Source: VRUE01 sp963697915 (lineage in GTDB: Bacteria; Actinomycetota; Thermoleophilia; Solirubrobacterales; 70-9). Taken from it: a stretch of 64,000 nucleotides of DNA. Below, one piece after another: positions 6,146 through 15,256 of the stretch (position 1 is the stretch's first letter; every line of letters starts with the position of its first letter). The translations under genes were made by a program, and so were the position numbers. Where the stretch lies: NCBI GenBank assembly GCA_963697915.1, contig OY969103.1, forward strand, positions 2,294,001-2,358,000, in the 5' to 3' direction. The notes under the pieces were generated by a model. That model was not told where the DNA came from. It was given only the letters and a program-made list of their open reading frames with translations, and did not search any database.

Positions 6146-7990
6146 GTGACGACGAGCACGGTCGTCGCCCCGGAGCGCGGGCGCGACGACCTTTCCCCGG
6201 AGAAGCTCTCACGGCTGCTGGAGGTCTCGCAAGCCCTTGGCAGCACGCTGGACCTGAAGGAGATCCTGGCGACCACCGTCGACGCCGCCTGCGAGCTGCT
6301 CGACACCGAGATGAGCACTTTGCTGCTGCTCGACGACGAGACCGAATACCTGCGGGTCGAGGCGCACGCCGGGCTCGACGCGGCCCTGGTGAAGCGGCTC
6401 TCGACGCCGCTCGGCGCCAACCTCGCCGGCCGTGTCGGCGCCAGCCGCCAGCCGGCGCGGACCAGCGACGTCACCCGTGACGAGCGCTCGACCCTCGGCG
6501 ACGTCTGCGCCGGCCACATCCGCGGCGCCCTGCTGGTGCCCCTGATCCGCAGTGGCCGCCTGCTCGGCGTGCTCGGGGTCGAGGCGCGCGAGGCGCGCGA
6601 GTTCGGCGACCGCGACGAGGGCGCCCTCGTCCGTCTCGCCGAGGGGGCCGCGGCGGCGATCGAGACCGCCCGCGCCTACGCGGTCGAGCACGACCAAGTC
6701 GAGCAGCTGCGGGCCCTGCTCGAGCGCACCAGCGTCCAGAACGACGCGATGCGGCGCAGTCGCGAGGCCCACAACCGGCTGGCCGAGACGGCGCTCGAAG
6801 GGAGCGGCCTGCAGACTCTGCTGAACGTCCTGGTCGAGCTGGTGCCGGTGCCGATCACGATGGTCAACCAGTTCGGCGTTCGCCTCTGCGCCGACGCACC
6901 CGAGGGCCGCGACGACGCCGAGCAGCTCTGGGAGGAGTGCCACGAGGGCACCGACTTCGGCCGCGACCTAGAGCGCCTGCGCCAGAGCGGCGGCTTCGTC
7001 CGCCCGGCGCCCGCCTCCGAGAGCGGCTTCTGGCGCATCGTCGGGGTCTGTGCCGGGGGCGAGGTCCTCGGTGCCCTCGTCGTCCTCGACCACTCGGCGC
7101 TCGAGGAGCAGCACGTCCTGATCCTCGAGGAGGCGGCCAGCATCGTCGCCGCCGAGATGCTGCGCGAGCGCAGCGTCGCCGAGGCCGAAGCGCGCTCGCA
7201 CGGCGACCTGATGCAGGCCCTGATGTCGGCCGACGCCGAGGCCGCCGGGCTGGCCGAGCGGGCCGCCCTGCTCGGGCACGACCTCTCCGAGGACCAGGCG
7301 GTCGTCGCCGTCGGCCCGGCCGGCGAGGGCAGCCTGCCGGCGCCCGCCGCGATCACCTCCGCCGGCCGCCGCGCCGTCGCCCGGGTCGGCCTGCGCGGCC
7401 TCTTCGGCGTCGTCGAGGAGAGCGCCGCGATCCTGCTCTCCGCCGGTGACCGCTCGCTCTGCCGCGACTCGGTCGAGCGCTGGGTGACCGCCTTCCAGGA
7501 GGAGCTGCGCGGCCGCGCCGAGGATGTCGAGCTCCACTTCGGCGTCTCCGAGGTCCCCTGCCCCGGCGGTGAGGTCCAGGAGGGCTTCGCCCACTCTCGC
7601 CAGGCGGCGACGATGTGCCGCCTCGGCGAGGACTGCTCGGTCACCTTCTTCGAGGACGTGCAGCTGATCGCGACCCTGATCGACATCACCAACGACGAGG
7701 CGATCGAGCGCTACATCGAGCGCACGATCGGCCGCCTCGAGGAGTACGACGGGCGCAAGCACACCTACCTGGCGCAGACGCTGGAGACCTACCTGGACTG
7801 CTCCGGGGTGACCCGTCACGCCGCCAAGGCGCTCTTCCTGCACCCGCACTCGCTGCGCTACCGGCTGCGCCGCATCGCCGAGATCCAGGGCATCGACCTG
7901 GAGGACCCGATGGCGCGGCTGACCAGCCACGTGGCGCTCAAACTGCGCGCCATCGTCAGCCCGCCGCCAGCGGCCCCCGCCGCCGGCTAG
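6146..7990 (+). CDS. GAF-domain PucR/CdaR-family transcriptional regulator
   Basis: A 614-residue cytoplasmic regulator. Residues about 20-185 form a GAF sensor domain (MSTLLLLDDETEYLRV, then RSGRLLGVLGVEA). The middle resembles a second sensor/CdaR-like region. The last 70 residues are the PucR C-terminal helix-turn-helix (YLDCSGVTRHAAKALFLH, then SLRYRLRRI). GTG 6146 is chosen for the GAGGAGGAGA SD just upstream. PucR proteins often control purine, amine or aromatic catabolism; here the next genes are an acyl-CoA ligase and MaoC dehydratase, possible targets. The promoter carries a LexA-like box. Confidence 0.85.
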   Translation: MTTSTVVAPERGRDDLSPEKLSRLLEVSQALGSTLDLKEILATTVDAACELLDTEMSTLLLLDDETEYLRVEAHAGLDAALVKRLSTPLGANLAGRVGASRQPARTSDVTRDERSTLGDVCAGHIRGALLVPLIRSGRLLGVLGVEAREAREFGDRDEGALVRLAEGAAAAIETARAYAVEHDQVEQLRALLERTSVQNDAMRRSREAHNRLAETALEGSGLQTLLNVLVELVPVPITMVNQFGVRLCADAPEGRDDAEQLWEECHEGTDFGRDLERLRQSGGFVRPAPASESGFWRIVGVCAGGEVLGALVVLDHSALEEQHVLILEEAASIVAAEMLRERSVAEAEARSHGDLMQALMSADAEAAGLAERAALLGHDLSEDQAVVAVGPAGEGSLPAPAAITSAGRRAVARVGLRGLFGVVEESAAILLSAGDRSLCRDSVERWVTAFQEELRGRAEDVELHFGVSEVPCPGGEVQEGFAHSRQAATMCRLGEDCSVTFFEDVQLIATLIDITNDEAIERYIERTIGRLEEYDGRKHTYLAQTLETYLDCSGVTRHAAKALFLHPHSLRYRLRRIAEIQGIDLEDPMARLTSHVALKLRAIVSPPPAAPAAG

Positions 7991-8076
7991 CTGCGCGAGT
8001 CTGGCGCATCGGCGGCACACAACACGCTCCACTGGCGCCATAGCGAGGGGGCGCCGGCGGCTCCTACGCTCGCCTC

Positions 8077-9660
8077 GTGTCGACGATCTACGCGGCCTTG
8101 GCGGACGCGGCGCGGACGCGGCCGGACCACACGTTCCTCCGCAACGGCCCCCGGGGCCAGCCCTACGGGGAGCTCCTGGAGGAGGCTGACGCGCTCGCCG
8201 CCGGCCTCACCGGCCTCGGCATCGGCCGTGGCGACCGGGTCGTGCTCTGGCTGCCCAACGGCTCGGCCTGGGCGGCGCTCTTCTTCGCCTGCGCCCGGCT
8301 CGGCGCGGTCGCGGTGATGGCCGGCACCCGGCTACGGGCCGCCGATCTGCGCCACATCCTCGCCGACTCGGGCGCCGCCGCCCTGGTCTGGGCGCCGAAC
8401 TTCCTCGGCATCGACTACGACGGCATGGTCGAGGCCGCCACCCGCGACGGCGAGGGGCGCCCATTGCCCGCGCTGCGCCACCTGCTGAGCGCCGGGCCCA
8501 GCGCCGTCCCGGGCTCGATCCCGCTCAGGCACCTGCCGGGCGGGTCGCCGTCGCCGCCGCTGAGCGACTCCGACGCGCCGGCGGTCGTCTGTTACACGTC
8601 GGGCACGACCGGCCTGCCGAAGGGCTGCTTGCACAGCCACCGGGTGCTGGTCCGCAACGCGACGGTTGCCGCCGGCCTGACCGAGCTCAGCGCCGACGAC
8701 CGGATCCTCTGCCCGGTGCCCTTTGCCCACGTCTTCGGTTTCCACATGGGGGTCCTGCAGGCGACGCTGGTGGGGGCGACGCTGGTCAACGGCGAGCCCT
8801 ACGACGCCGAGCGGCTGCTCAACCTGGCCGAGGCCGAGCGCGCCACCGTGCTCTACGCGGTACCGGCGATGGCGCGCGAGGCGGTCGTCTCGCAGGCGCG
8901 GCGGCGGCGCGACCTGAGCGCCGTGCGCCTCGCGCTGGTCGCCGGCGCCGCGGTCTCGGCACGGCTGCGCCGCGCCGTGCTCGACCGCGAGGACGGCCTC
9001 AGCCCGGCGATCTCGGTCGTCTACGGCTGCACCGAGGCGCCGACCCTGACCCAGCTGCCAACCGACGCGCCGCCGGCCCAGCGCCTCGCCTCGGTCGGCC
9101 GCGCCACCCCCGGGGTCGAGCTGCGCGTCTGCCGCTCCGGCAGCGAGGAGGCGGTCCCGATCGGCGAAACCGGCGAGATCCTCGCCCGTGGCTACAACCG
9201 CATGCTCGGCTACTTCGGCAACCCCGAGGCGACGGCGGCGAAGCGGCGCGGCGAGTGGTTGGTCACCGGCGACCTCGGCTGGCTCGACCCCGAGGGATAC
9301 CTGCACTTCGCCGGTCGCTCCGACGAAATGTTCACGGTCGGCGGCTTCAACGCCTACCCGCGTGAGATCGAGTCGCAGCTGGAGGAGCTCGACGGGGTCG
9401 TCGAAGCGGCGGTCACCGGCGTCCCCGACCCGCGCCTGGGCTCGGTGCCGATGGCCTGGGTGAGGGTCGCCCCCGGGGCGCTCGAGGAGCGCGAGATCCT
9501 CGCCTGGTCGCGCGAGCGGATGGCGAGCTACAAGCGCCCGCGCCATGTCCGCATCGTCTCCGAGCTGCCCCGCACGGCGACCGGCAAGCTCTCGCGGGTG
9601 AAGCTCGAATGGCAGGCCCGGCGCGCCCTGCCCGGGCTCGAGTGGGAGGCGGACCGGTGA
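8077..9660 (+). CDS. AMP-dependent acyl-CoA synthetase/ligase
   Basis: Activates a carboxylic acid to acyl-AMP and then acyl-CoA. The ANL-superfamily core is complete: P-loop-like YTSGTTGLPKG near residues 173-183, a YGCTEAPT adenylate motif near 315, GEWLVTGDLGWLD (A8 hinge Asp) and the C-terminal lysine motif PRTATGKLSR. 527 residues is typical of medium- or long-chain or aryl acyl-CoA ligases; the substrate is not readable. The GTG start lies 86 bp after the PucR-type gene, and the stop overlaps the MaoC start as GTGA. It opens an acyl-CoA block reaching to 12208. Confidence 0.9.
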   Translation: MSTIYAALADAARTRPDHTFLRNGPRGQPYGELLEEADALAAGLTGLGIGRGDRVVLWLPNGSAWAALFFACARLGAVAVMAGTRLRAADLRHILADSGAAALVWAPNFLGIDYDGMVEAATRDGEGRPLPALRHLLSAGPSAVPGSIPLRHLPGGSPSPPLSDSDAPAVVCYTSGTTGLPKGCLHSHRVLVRNATVAAGLTELSADDRILCPVPFAHVFGFHMGVLQATLVGATLVNGEPYDAERLLNLAEAERATVLYAVPAMAREAVVSQARRRRDLSAVRLALVAGAAVSARLRRAVLDREDGLSPAISVVYGCTEAPTLTQLPTDAPPAQRLASVGRATPGVELRVCRSGSEEAVPIGETGEILARGYNRMLGYFGNPEATAAKRRGEWLVTGDLGWLDPEGYLHFAGRSDEMFTVGGFNAYPREIESQLEELDGVVEAAVTGVPDPRLGSVPMAWVRVAPGALEEREILAWSRERMASYKRPRHVRIVSELPRTATGKLSRVKLEWQARRALPGLEWEADR

Positions 9661-10193
9661 GCGAGCGCGAGCCCGTCAGCCGCTGCGGCACCCCCGCCTG
9701 CCGCTACTCGGAGCTGGCGGTCGGCGACGAGCTCTGGGACACGGTGACGGTGACCGAGGCGCACCTCTTGCTGGGCGCCGCGGTCTTCAACGACCCCGGC
9801 CCCAACCACATCAACGCCCTGCAGGCCGAGGCCGGCCGGTTCGGGGGCCGGATCGCCCACGGGCCGCTGATCATCGGGATCATGGACGGCGCCCTCGGCA
9901 ACGTGCTCGGCTCGACGATCGTCGCCCTGCTCGAGCAGGGCGCCCGCTTCCGCCACCCGACCCGGCCAGGCGACACGGTGATCTGCCGCTGGTTGGTGCG
10001 GGCGCTCGAGGACAAGCCGCGCTTCGAGGGCGGCGGCATCGTCAGCTTCGCGGGCGAGGCGCTGAACCAGGACGGCGTCGTCCTCGCCGAGGTCGACGCC
10101 AAGCTCGCGGTGGCCGATCGGCCGCTATGGGATCCCGCCGCCCACCTTGCGCAACAGTGCAACAAGGGAACGGCCGCATCTACTTCCCCCTAG
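9657..10193 (+). CDS. MaoC-like (hot-dog fold) enoyl-CoA hydratase/dehydratase
   Basis: A 178-residue single hot-dog domain. FNDPGPNHINALQAE corresponds to the (R)-hydratase-like active-site stretch with its Asp/His pair, and GRIAHGPLIIGIMDG to the central hot-dog helix. Probably hydrates an enoyl-CoA formed after the adjacent ligase. GTG 9657 overlaps the ligase stop and has GGAGG 8 bases upstream. The final residues (TAASTSP) look unconserved. Family assignment is good; chain length and stereochemistry are unknown. Confidence 0.8.
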   Translation: MSEREPVSRCGTPACRYSELAVGDELWDTVTVTEAHLLLGAAVFNDPGPNHINALQAEAGRFGGRIAHGPLIIGIMDGALGNVLGSTIVALLEQGARFRHPTRPGDTVICRWLVRALEDKPRFEGGGIVSFAGEALNQDGVVLAEVDAKLAVADRPLWDPAAHLAQQCNKGTAASTSP

Positions 10194-10256
10194 CCATATC
10201 GCCCGCTCCGGGCCGGTTTTAGATTGCGGTCACCCCACCGAAGATTGGAGTCAGCG

Positions 10257-11252
10257 ATGAAGTTTGGCGTCAGCTTGGGCGATGCCCCGCACACCAAGTC
10301 CCTCGGTCTTTTGCGCGCCGCTGAGCGCGCCAACTTCGACCAGATCTGGGTCTGGGACTCGCACATCATCTGGCAGGAGGCCTACGGCCTGATGGGCTGG
10401 TTGATCGGCGAGTCGGAGAACGACAAGCTCGAGTGGGGCACCTGCGTGACCAACCCGGTAACCCGCGACCCGATGGTCGTCGGCAGTGCCTTCGCCACCC
10501 TCAACCAGATCACCGGCGGCCGCGTCATCTGCGGCATCGGCCGCGGCGACAGCTCGGTGCGGGTGATCAAGCGCCGCCCCTCCAACCTCGCCGCGCTCGA
10601 GGCCGCGGTCGACACGATCCACAAGGTCGGCACCGGCGAGAAGTTCAAGACCGAGGAGGGCACCGAGGCGCAGATGCCGTGGGCAGGGGGCGGCACCCGG
10701 GTCTACGTCGCCGGCTACGGGCCGAAAGCGCTGCGCCTCGCCGGTCGCGTCGGCGAGGGCGTCATCTTCCAGATCGCCGACCCCTTCGTGATCGAGTGGG
10801 GGATGGGGCACGTCCGCGCCGGCGCCGAAGAGGCCGGCCGCAACCCGGACGACATCGTCATCCACTGCGCGACCGCGACCTACGTCGCCGACGACATGGA
10901 GAAGGCGATCGATGAAACCCGCTGGTTCCCGGCGGTGGTCGGCAACCACATCGCCGACGTCCTCCGCCACCACGATCCCGAGGGCCTGCCCGACGAACTG
11001 ATCGACTTCGTCAAGGACCGCGGCGACTACGACTACCGCGAGCACGCCGAGCAGGGCACCGAGCACTCCAAGTACATCTCCGACGACATCGTCGAGCGCT
11101 TCTGCGTGATCGGCAACCCGGAGCAGATCCGCGCCAAGCTGAAGGTGCTGGAGGGGCTCGGCGTCTCCGAGTTCAACATCTACCCGCACGTGGAGGGCAT
11201 CGAGGACCTGATCGTCCGCTACGGCGAGGAGTTCGCCCCCGAGTTCCGATGA
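10257..11252 (+). CDS. LLM-class (luciferase-like) F420-dependent oxidoreductase
   Basis: A 331-residue TIM-barrel flavin/F420 enzyme. FGVSLGDAPHTKSLGLL starts the barrel, and TGGRVICGIGRGDSS is the typical LLM strand-loop near residue 95. VAGYGPKALRLAGRVGEGV near 155 is characteristic of F420-dependent members such as Mer-type reductases. The start ATG 10257 follows GGAG at 10247. Together with fbiC in the window it points to active F420 metabolism. The downstream 3-hydroxyacyl-CoA dehydrogenase overlaps by ATGA, so it may act on an acyl-CoA or its aldehyde/alcohol precursor. FMN use cannot be excluded. Confidence 0.85.
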   Translation: MKFGVSLGDAPHTKSLGLLRAAERANFDQIWVWDSHIIWQEAYGLMGWLIGESENDKLEWGTCVTNPVTRDPMVVGSAFATLNQITGGRVICGIGRGDSSVRVIKRRPSNLAALEAAVDTIHKVGTGEKFKTEEGTEAQMPWAGGGTRVYVAGYGPKALRLAGRVGEGVIFQIADPFVIEWGMGHVRAGAEEAGRNPDDIVIHCATATYVADDMEKAIDETRWFPAVVGNHIADVLRHHDPEGLPDELIDFVKDRGDYDYREHAEQGTEHSKYISDDIVERFCVIGNPEQIRAKLKVLEGLGVSEFNIYPHVEGIEDLIVRYGEEFAPEFR

Positions 11253-12208
11253 GCCGCGCTCGCGAGCCGGGCGACCCGCGCTGGTTCACCCTCCCCGCCG
11301 ATTCCGACGGGGAGGGGGCGGAGCAGGCCCTGCGCCGCCTCGCCGTCGTCGGCGGCGGCCAGATGGGCGCCGGGATCGCCGAGGTCGCGGCCCGCGCCGG
11401 GGTCGAGGTGACCCTGGTCGAGGTCGACGAGGCGGCGACCGAGCGCGCCCGCGCCCGCGTCGGGCGCAGTCTCGAGCGCGCCGTCAGCGCCGGCAAGCTC
11501 GGTGAGGAAGAGGCCGGCGCAGCGATGGGCCGGCTCGTCACCACCACCGATTGGGGATGCCTCGACGGCGCCGAAGCGGCGGTCGAGGCGGTCGTCGAGG
11601 AGGTGGCGGAGAAGCGGCGCGTCTTCGCCCTGCTCGACCGCCACCTGCCCGACGCCGTCTTCCTCGCGTCCAACACCTCAGCGGTGCCGATCATGAAGCT
11701 GGCCAGCGCCACCAGCCGCCCCGAGCGGGTGCTCGGCCTGCACTTCTTCAACCCGGTTCCGGTCATGGACCTGGTCGAGGTCGTTCCCTCGCTGGCCACC
11801 GACGAGCGGATCGCCGAGATCGCCGCCGGTTTCGTCTCCGGCGTGCTCGGCAAGTCCTGCATCAAAGCCCCCGACCGGGCCGGCTTCGTCGTCAACGCGC
11901 TGCTGATCCCCTACCTGCTCTGCGCGATCCGCATGCTCGAAGCCGGCTCGGCCTCGCGCGAGGAGATCGATCGCGGCATGGTCAACGGCTGCCACCACCC
12001 GATGGGCCCGCTGGCGCTGTCTGACCTGATCGGGCTCGACACCGTGCTGGCGATCACCGGCAGCCTCTACGACGAGTTCCACGAACGCTTCTACAGCCCC
12101 CCACCGCTGCTGCGGCGGATGGTCGAGGGCGGCAAGCTCGGGCGCAAGGCCGGCAGCGGTTTCTACACCTACGACGACGCCGGGGCGAGGCCCGTAACCA
12201 CCCCGTGA
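11249..12208 (+). CDS. 3-hydroxyacyl-CoA dehydrogenase (stand-alone, NAD-dependent)
   Basis: A 319-residue two-domain enzyme oxidising 3-hydroxyacyl-CoA to 3-ketoacyl-CoA. The Rossmann motif is VVGGGQMGAGIAEVAARAG at residues 32-50. LASNTSAVPI and LGLHFFNPVPVMDLVEVV contain the conserved catalytic His and loop. The C-terminal helical domain includes NGCHHPMGPLALSDLIGLD and GSGFYTY. The first 28 residues before the Rossmann fold are longer than usual. It may alternatively be a 3-hydroxybutyryl-CoA dehydrogenase; the sequence does not separate the two. Coupled to the oxidoreductase by an ATGA overlap. Confidence 0.9.
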   Translation: MSRAREPGDPRWFTLPADSDGEGAEQALRRLAVVGGGQMGAGIAEVAARAGVEVTLVEVDEAATERARARVGRSLERAVSAGKLGEEEAGAAMGRLVTTTDWGCLDGAEAAVEAVVEEVAEKRRVFALLDRHLPDAVFLASNTSAVPIMKLASATSRPERVLGLHFFNPVPVMDLVEVVPSLATDERIAEIAAGFVSGVLGKSCIKAPDRAGFVVNALLIPYLLCAIRMLEAGSASREEIDRGMVNGCHHPMGPLALSDLIGLDTVLAITGSLYDEFHERFYSPPPLLRRMVEGGKLGRKAGSGFYTYDDAGARPVTTP

Positions 12209-12227
12209 GCAACGAAAGGAAGGCCCA

Positions 12228-13076
12228 GTGAAAGCCCAGTGCGCACTCGTCCAGTTGAACCTCGGGGACGACATCAAGGAGAACGTCGAGCGCTGCGTCG
12301 AGGGAGTGCTCGAGGCCGGCCGCAACGGCGCCCAGATCATCTCCCTGCCGGAGCTGGCGACCACTCAGTACTTCTGTTACACGATGGAGAGCAGCTTCTT
12401 CGACCTGGCCGAGCCGGTCCCCGGCCCCTCGACCAAGGCCGTCGCCGCCGCCGCCCGCGAGGTCGGCGCCTGGGTAGTGCTGCCGCTGTATGAGATCGGC
12501 GAGGACGAGCAGCTCTACAACACGGCGGTGGTCATCGACAGTTCCGGCGAGATCGTCGGCCGCTACCGCAAGAACGTGATCCCGATCATGAAGTTCACCG
12601 GCGTCGAGGGAGTCGAGAAGTTCTACTTCCGGCCCGGCAACCTTGGCTACCCTGTCTTCGAGACGGACCTTGGGGTCACCATTGGGATCACGATCTGTTA
12701 CGAGCGCCACTTCCCCGAGGGCCCGCGCAGCCTCGCCCTCGCCGGCGCCGACGTGATCTTCGTGCCGACCGCGACTCCCGCCGGGCGGGAGCTATGGGAA
12801 GTCGAGCTGCGGGCGATGGCGATCGCCAATCTGCTCTGGGTCGGCGGCGTCAACCGGGTCGGCCGCGACCGCGGCGAGGCGGTCTCGGAGATGGACTTCT
12901 ACGGCCAGTCCCTGTTCAGCGGCCCCGACGGCCAGGTCGTCTCGCGAGCCGAGGGCGACGGGGCGGAGATCATCTACGCCGAGATCGACACCGATCGCAG
13001 CCACCAGCTGCGCGAGGACTGGGGCTTCTTCCGCGACCGCCGGCCGGAGGTCTACGGGGCGATCACCGCGCCCTAG
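12228..13076 (+). CDS. carbon-nitrogen hydrolase (nitrilase superfamily, carbamoylase/amidase type)
   Basis: A 282-residue cytoplasmic hydrolase with the Glu-Lys-Cys triad of the superfamily: SLPELATTQ (Glu), RYRKNVIP (Lys) and ICYERHFPEGPR (Cys). The CYxRHFPE form is closest to beta-ureidopropionase and N-carbamoyl amino acid or N-carbamoylputrescine amidases, which release ammonia and CO2 from carbamoyl compounds. GTG 12228 has a strong AAAGGAAGG SD. Next to a possible PucR target set and an acyl-CoA ligase it could serve reductive pyrimidine or amine breakdown; this is only a suggestion. Confidence 0.85.
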   Translation: MKAQCALVQLNLGDDIKENVERCVEGVLEAGRNGAQIISLPELATTQYFCYTMESSFFDLAEPVPGPSTKAVAAAAREVGAWVVLPLYEIGEDEQLYNTAVVIDSSGEIVGRYRKNVIPIMKFTGVEGVEKFYFRPGNLGYPVFETDLGVTIGITICYERHFPEGPRSLALAGADVIFVPTATPAGRELWEVELRAMAIANLLWVGGVNRVGRDRGEAVSEMDFYGQSLFSGPDGQVVSRAEGDGAEIIYAEIDTDRSHQLREDWGFFRDRRPEVYGAITAP

Positions 13077-13085
13077 CCGCCCGCG

Positions 13086-14648
13086 ATGAGCACTGACGCC
13101 GACCTCGGGGCCCTGCTCGAGCGGCGCGCCGGGGAGATCCCGACGCGCCCGTTCCTGGCGATGACCGGCGGCCTGCGGCTCACCTACGGCGAGTTCAACG
13201 AGCGGGTCAACAACCTCGCCCACGGGCTGGCGGCGAACGGCGTCGCCGCCGGCGACCGGGTGGCGATCATGCTCGCCAACTCGCTCGAGTTCCTGCTCGC
13301 CTCCTTCGCCCTGAAGAAGCTGGGCGCGGTCGAGGTCGCGGTCAACACCGGCTTCCGCGGCCCCGGCCTGGTCCACGTCGTCAACCTCACCGAGGCCCGC
13401 CTGCTGATCACCGAGGACCAGTTCGTCGAGCCCGTCGCGGCGGTGGCCGGCGAGCTCCAGCACCTGCGCACGGTCGCCGTCGTCGGCGACGCGGCGGCCG
13501 CCGGCCGGGCGTTGGGCGGGCTCGAGGCTGGCCGCTTCGAGGACCTCTTCGCCGCGCGCGGCGACAACCCGCAACGGCAGGTCCGCGACACCGACCTCGG
13601 CACCGTGCTCTTCACCTCGGGGACGACCGGCCCCTCGAAGGGCTGCATGCTCTCCCACCGCTACGGCGTCCGGGTCGCTGAGTTCATGAGCGAGTCGCTC
13701 GGGCTGCGCGAGGACGACTGCCTCTACTGCCCCTTCCCGCTGTACCACGTCGACGCCGCCTTCCTCACCGTGGCGCCGGCGATCCTGCTCGGCGCCCGCG
13801 CGGCAATCGGGGCGCGCTTCAGCGCCAGCCGCTTCTGGGACGAGGTGCGCGAGTTCGAGGCGACCGTGTTCGACTTCATGGGCGCGACCCTGACCATCCT
13901 CTGGAAGCGAGAGCCGCTGCCCGGCGACGCCGACAACCCGGTGCGGCTGGCCTGGGGCGTGCCGATGCCGAGCTGGCGCGGCGAGTTCGAAAGCCGCTTC
14001 GACCTCAAGCTGGTCCACGGCTACGGGCTCACCGACGGCGGCATGCCCTGCTGGGAGGACCCCGGGCGCGAGGAGCCGGTCGGCTCCTGCGGCAAGCCCC
14101 GCCACCCCTACGAGGTGCGGATCCTCGACGACCAGGACGACGAGCTGCCGGCCGGCGAGATCGGCGAGATCGCGATCCGGCCGCTGGAAGCCGACGTCGT
14201 GATGAAGGGCTACTGGGGGATGCCGGAGGCGACCGTCGAGACCTTCCGCAACCTCTGGCTGCACACCGGCGACTACGGCCGCATGGACGCCGAGGGACAC
14301 CTCTTCTTCGAGGGCCGCAAGAAGGACGCGATCCGGCGCCGCGGCGAGAACATCTCCGCCTGGGAGATCGAGGAGGTGATCCACGCCCACCCGGCGGTGC
14401 TCGAGGCGGTCGCGGTCGGCGTGCCCAGCGAGCTCACCGAGGAGGATGTCAAGGTCTACGCCGTCCTGCACGAGGGCGCCGCGCTCGGCGAGGAGGAGCT
14501 GCGCGAGTTCTGCGGCACGCGGATGGCCCGCTACATGGTCCCCGAGTACGTCGAGTTCATCGACGAGATCCCCAAGACCCCGACCGGCAAGCCGGAGAAG
14601 TACAAGCTCATCGCAGCAGCCACGCGATCTGGGCCTGGCGCTCGATGA
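13086..14648 (+). CDS. AMP-dependent acyl-CoA synthetase (CaiC/crotonobetaine-CoA ligase-like)
   Basis: A 520-residue ANL-family ligase, second in the region. Motifs are FTSGTTGPSKGCMLS near residues 175-190, HGYGLTDGG, LHTGDYGRMD and the catalytic lysine near TPTGKPEKYK. The KDAIRRRGENISAWEIE motif is typical of CaiC-like and short or branched acyl ligases. It starts 9 bp after the hydrolase stop, so it is likely co-transcribed. Its last 41 bases overlap the 3' end of the convergent aldolase gene, leaving no room for a terminator between them. Confidence 0.9.
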   Translation: MSTDADLGALLERRAGEIPTRPFLAMTGGLRLTYGEFNERVNNLAHGLAANGVAAGDRVAIMLANSLEFLLASFALKKLGAVEVAVNTGFRGPGLVHVVNLTEARLLITEDQFVEPVAAVAGELQHLRTVAVVGDAAAAGRALGGLEAGRFEDLFAARGDNPQRQVRDTDLGTVLFTSGTTGPSKGCMLSHRYGVRVAEFMSESLGLREDDCLYCPFPLYHVDAAFLTVAPAILLGARAAIGARFSASRFWDEVREFEATVFDFMGATLTILWKREPLPGDADNPVRLAWGVPMPSWRGEFESRFDLKLVHGYGLTDGGMPCWEDPGREEPVGSCGKPRHPYEVRILDDQDDELPAGEIGEIAIRPLEADVVMKGYWGMPEATVETFRNLWLHTGDYGRMDAEGHLFFEGRKKDAIRRRGENISAWEIEEVIHAHPAVLEAVAVGVPSELTEEDVKVYAVLHEGAALGEEELREFCGTRMARYMVPEYVEFIDEIPKTPTGKPEKYKLIAAATRSGPGAR

Positions 14649-15225
14649 CGGCGGCGATCGTCGCCGCCTCCTCGGGGTCGGCACCGGTGGCGAGGACCCC
14701 GTGGCGGCCGAGCAGGACGGCGGCCGAGTCGCCCAGCACCGTCGCCGCCCGCACCCCCTCGGCGCTGCCGGCCGGGGCGGGGGGCGCGGTGCGGATCGGG
14801 CCGGTCGCGTAGTACTCGTTGTCCTCCAGGCAGGGCTTTAGCTCCTCGCCGAGGAAGCTCCAGGCGGTGGCGTGGGGGCTGTGGGTATGGACGACGCCGC
14901 CGACGTCGGGCCGCCGCGCGTAGACCGCCGCGTGCAGTCGCCACTCGCGCGAGGGCGGGTGCGGCCCCGCGGCGCTGCCGTCGGGGCCGACCAGGACCAG
15001 GTCGCCGGGCTCGGTCTCCATGTAAGGACGGCGCGTGGGGGTGATCAGGAAGCCCTCGCCGTCGCGGGCGCTGACGTTGCCGAGGCTGCCGACGACGGCG
15101 CCGCTGTCGTGCAGCGAGCGGGCCACCGCGATAACGCGGGTGGCGAGCGAGTCCGGTCTCGGCGCGGACACTTGCAGCGAGGCTAGCCTCGCTATGCGCG
15201 ACCGTGTTGCGCCAGGGTGGCGCAT
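14608..15225 (-). CDS. class II aldolase/adducin family protein
   Basis: A 205-residue protein of the fuculose-phosphate aldolase family. SGAVVGSLGNVSARDGEGFLIT is the phosphate-binding Asn region. VVHTHSPHATAWS carries the zinc histidines of the HxH motif, and LGRHGVLATG holds the third His; the metal site therefore looks intact. An N-terminal Glu equivalent to the catalytic acid is seen in SREWRLHAAVY. The substrate is unknown (sugar phosphates, ribulose-phosphate or methylthioribulose-phosphate are family examples). It lies 31 bp after the TetR gene and is probably co-transcribed; an internal start after residue 20 is possible. Confidence 0.85.
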   Translation of the reverse strand: MRHPGATRSRIARLASLQVSAPRPDSLATRVIAVARSLHDSGAVVGSLGNVSARDGEGFLITPTRRPYMETEPGDLVLVGPDGSAAGPHPPSREWRLHAAVYARRPDVGGVVHTHSPHATAWSFLGEELKPCLEDNEYYATGPIRTAPPAPAGSAEGVRAATVLGDSAAVLLGRHGVLATGADPEEAATIAAVIERQAQIAWLLR

Positions 15226-15256
15226 CTCGGCCCGCTGGATTGCCCGCTCGCGGCGC

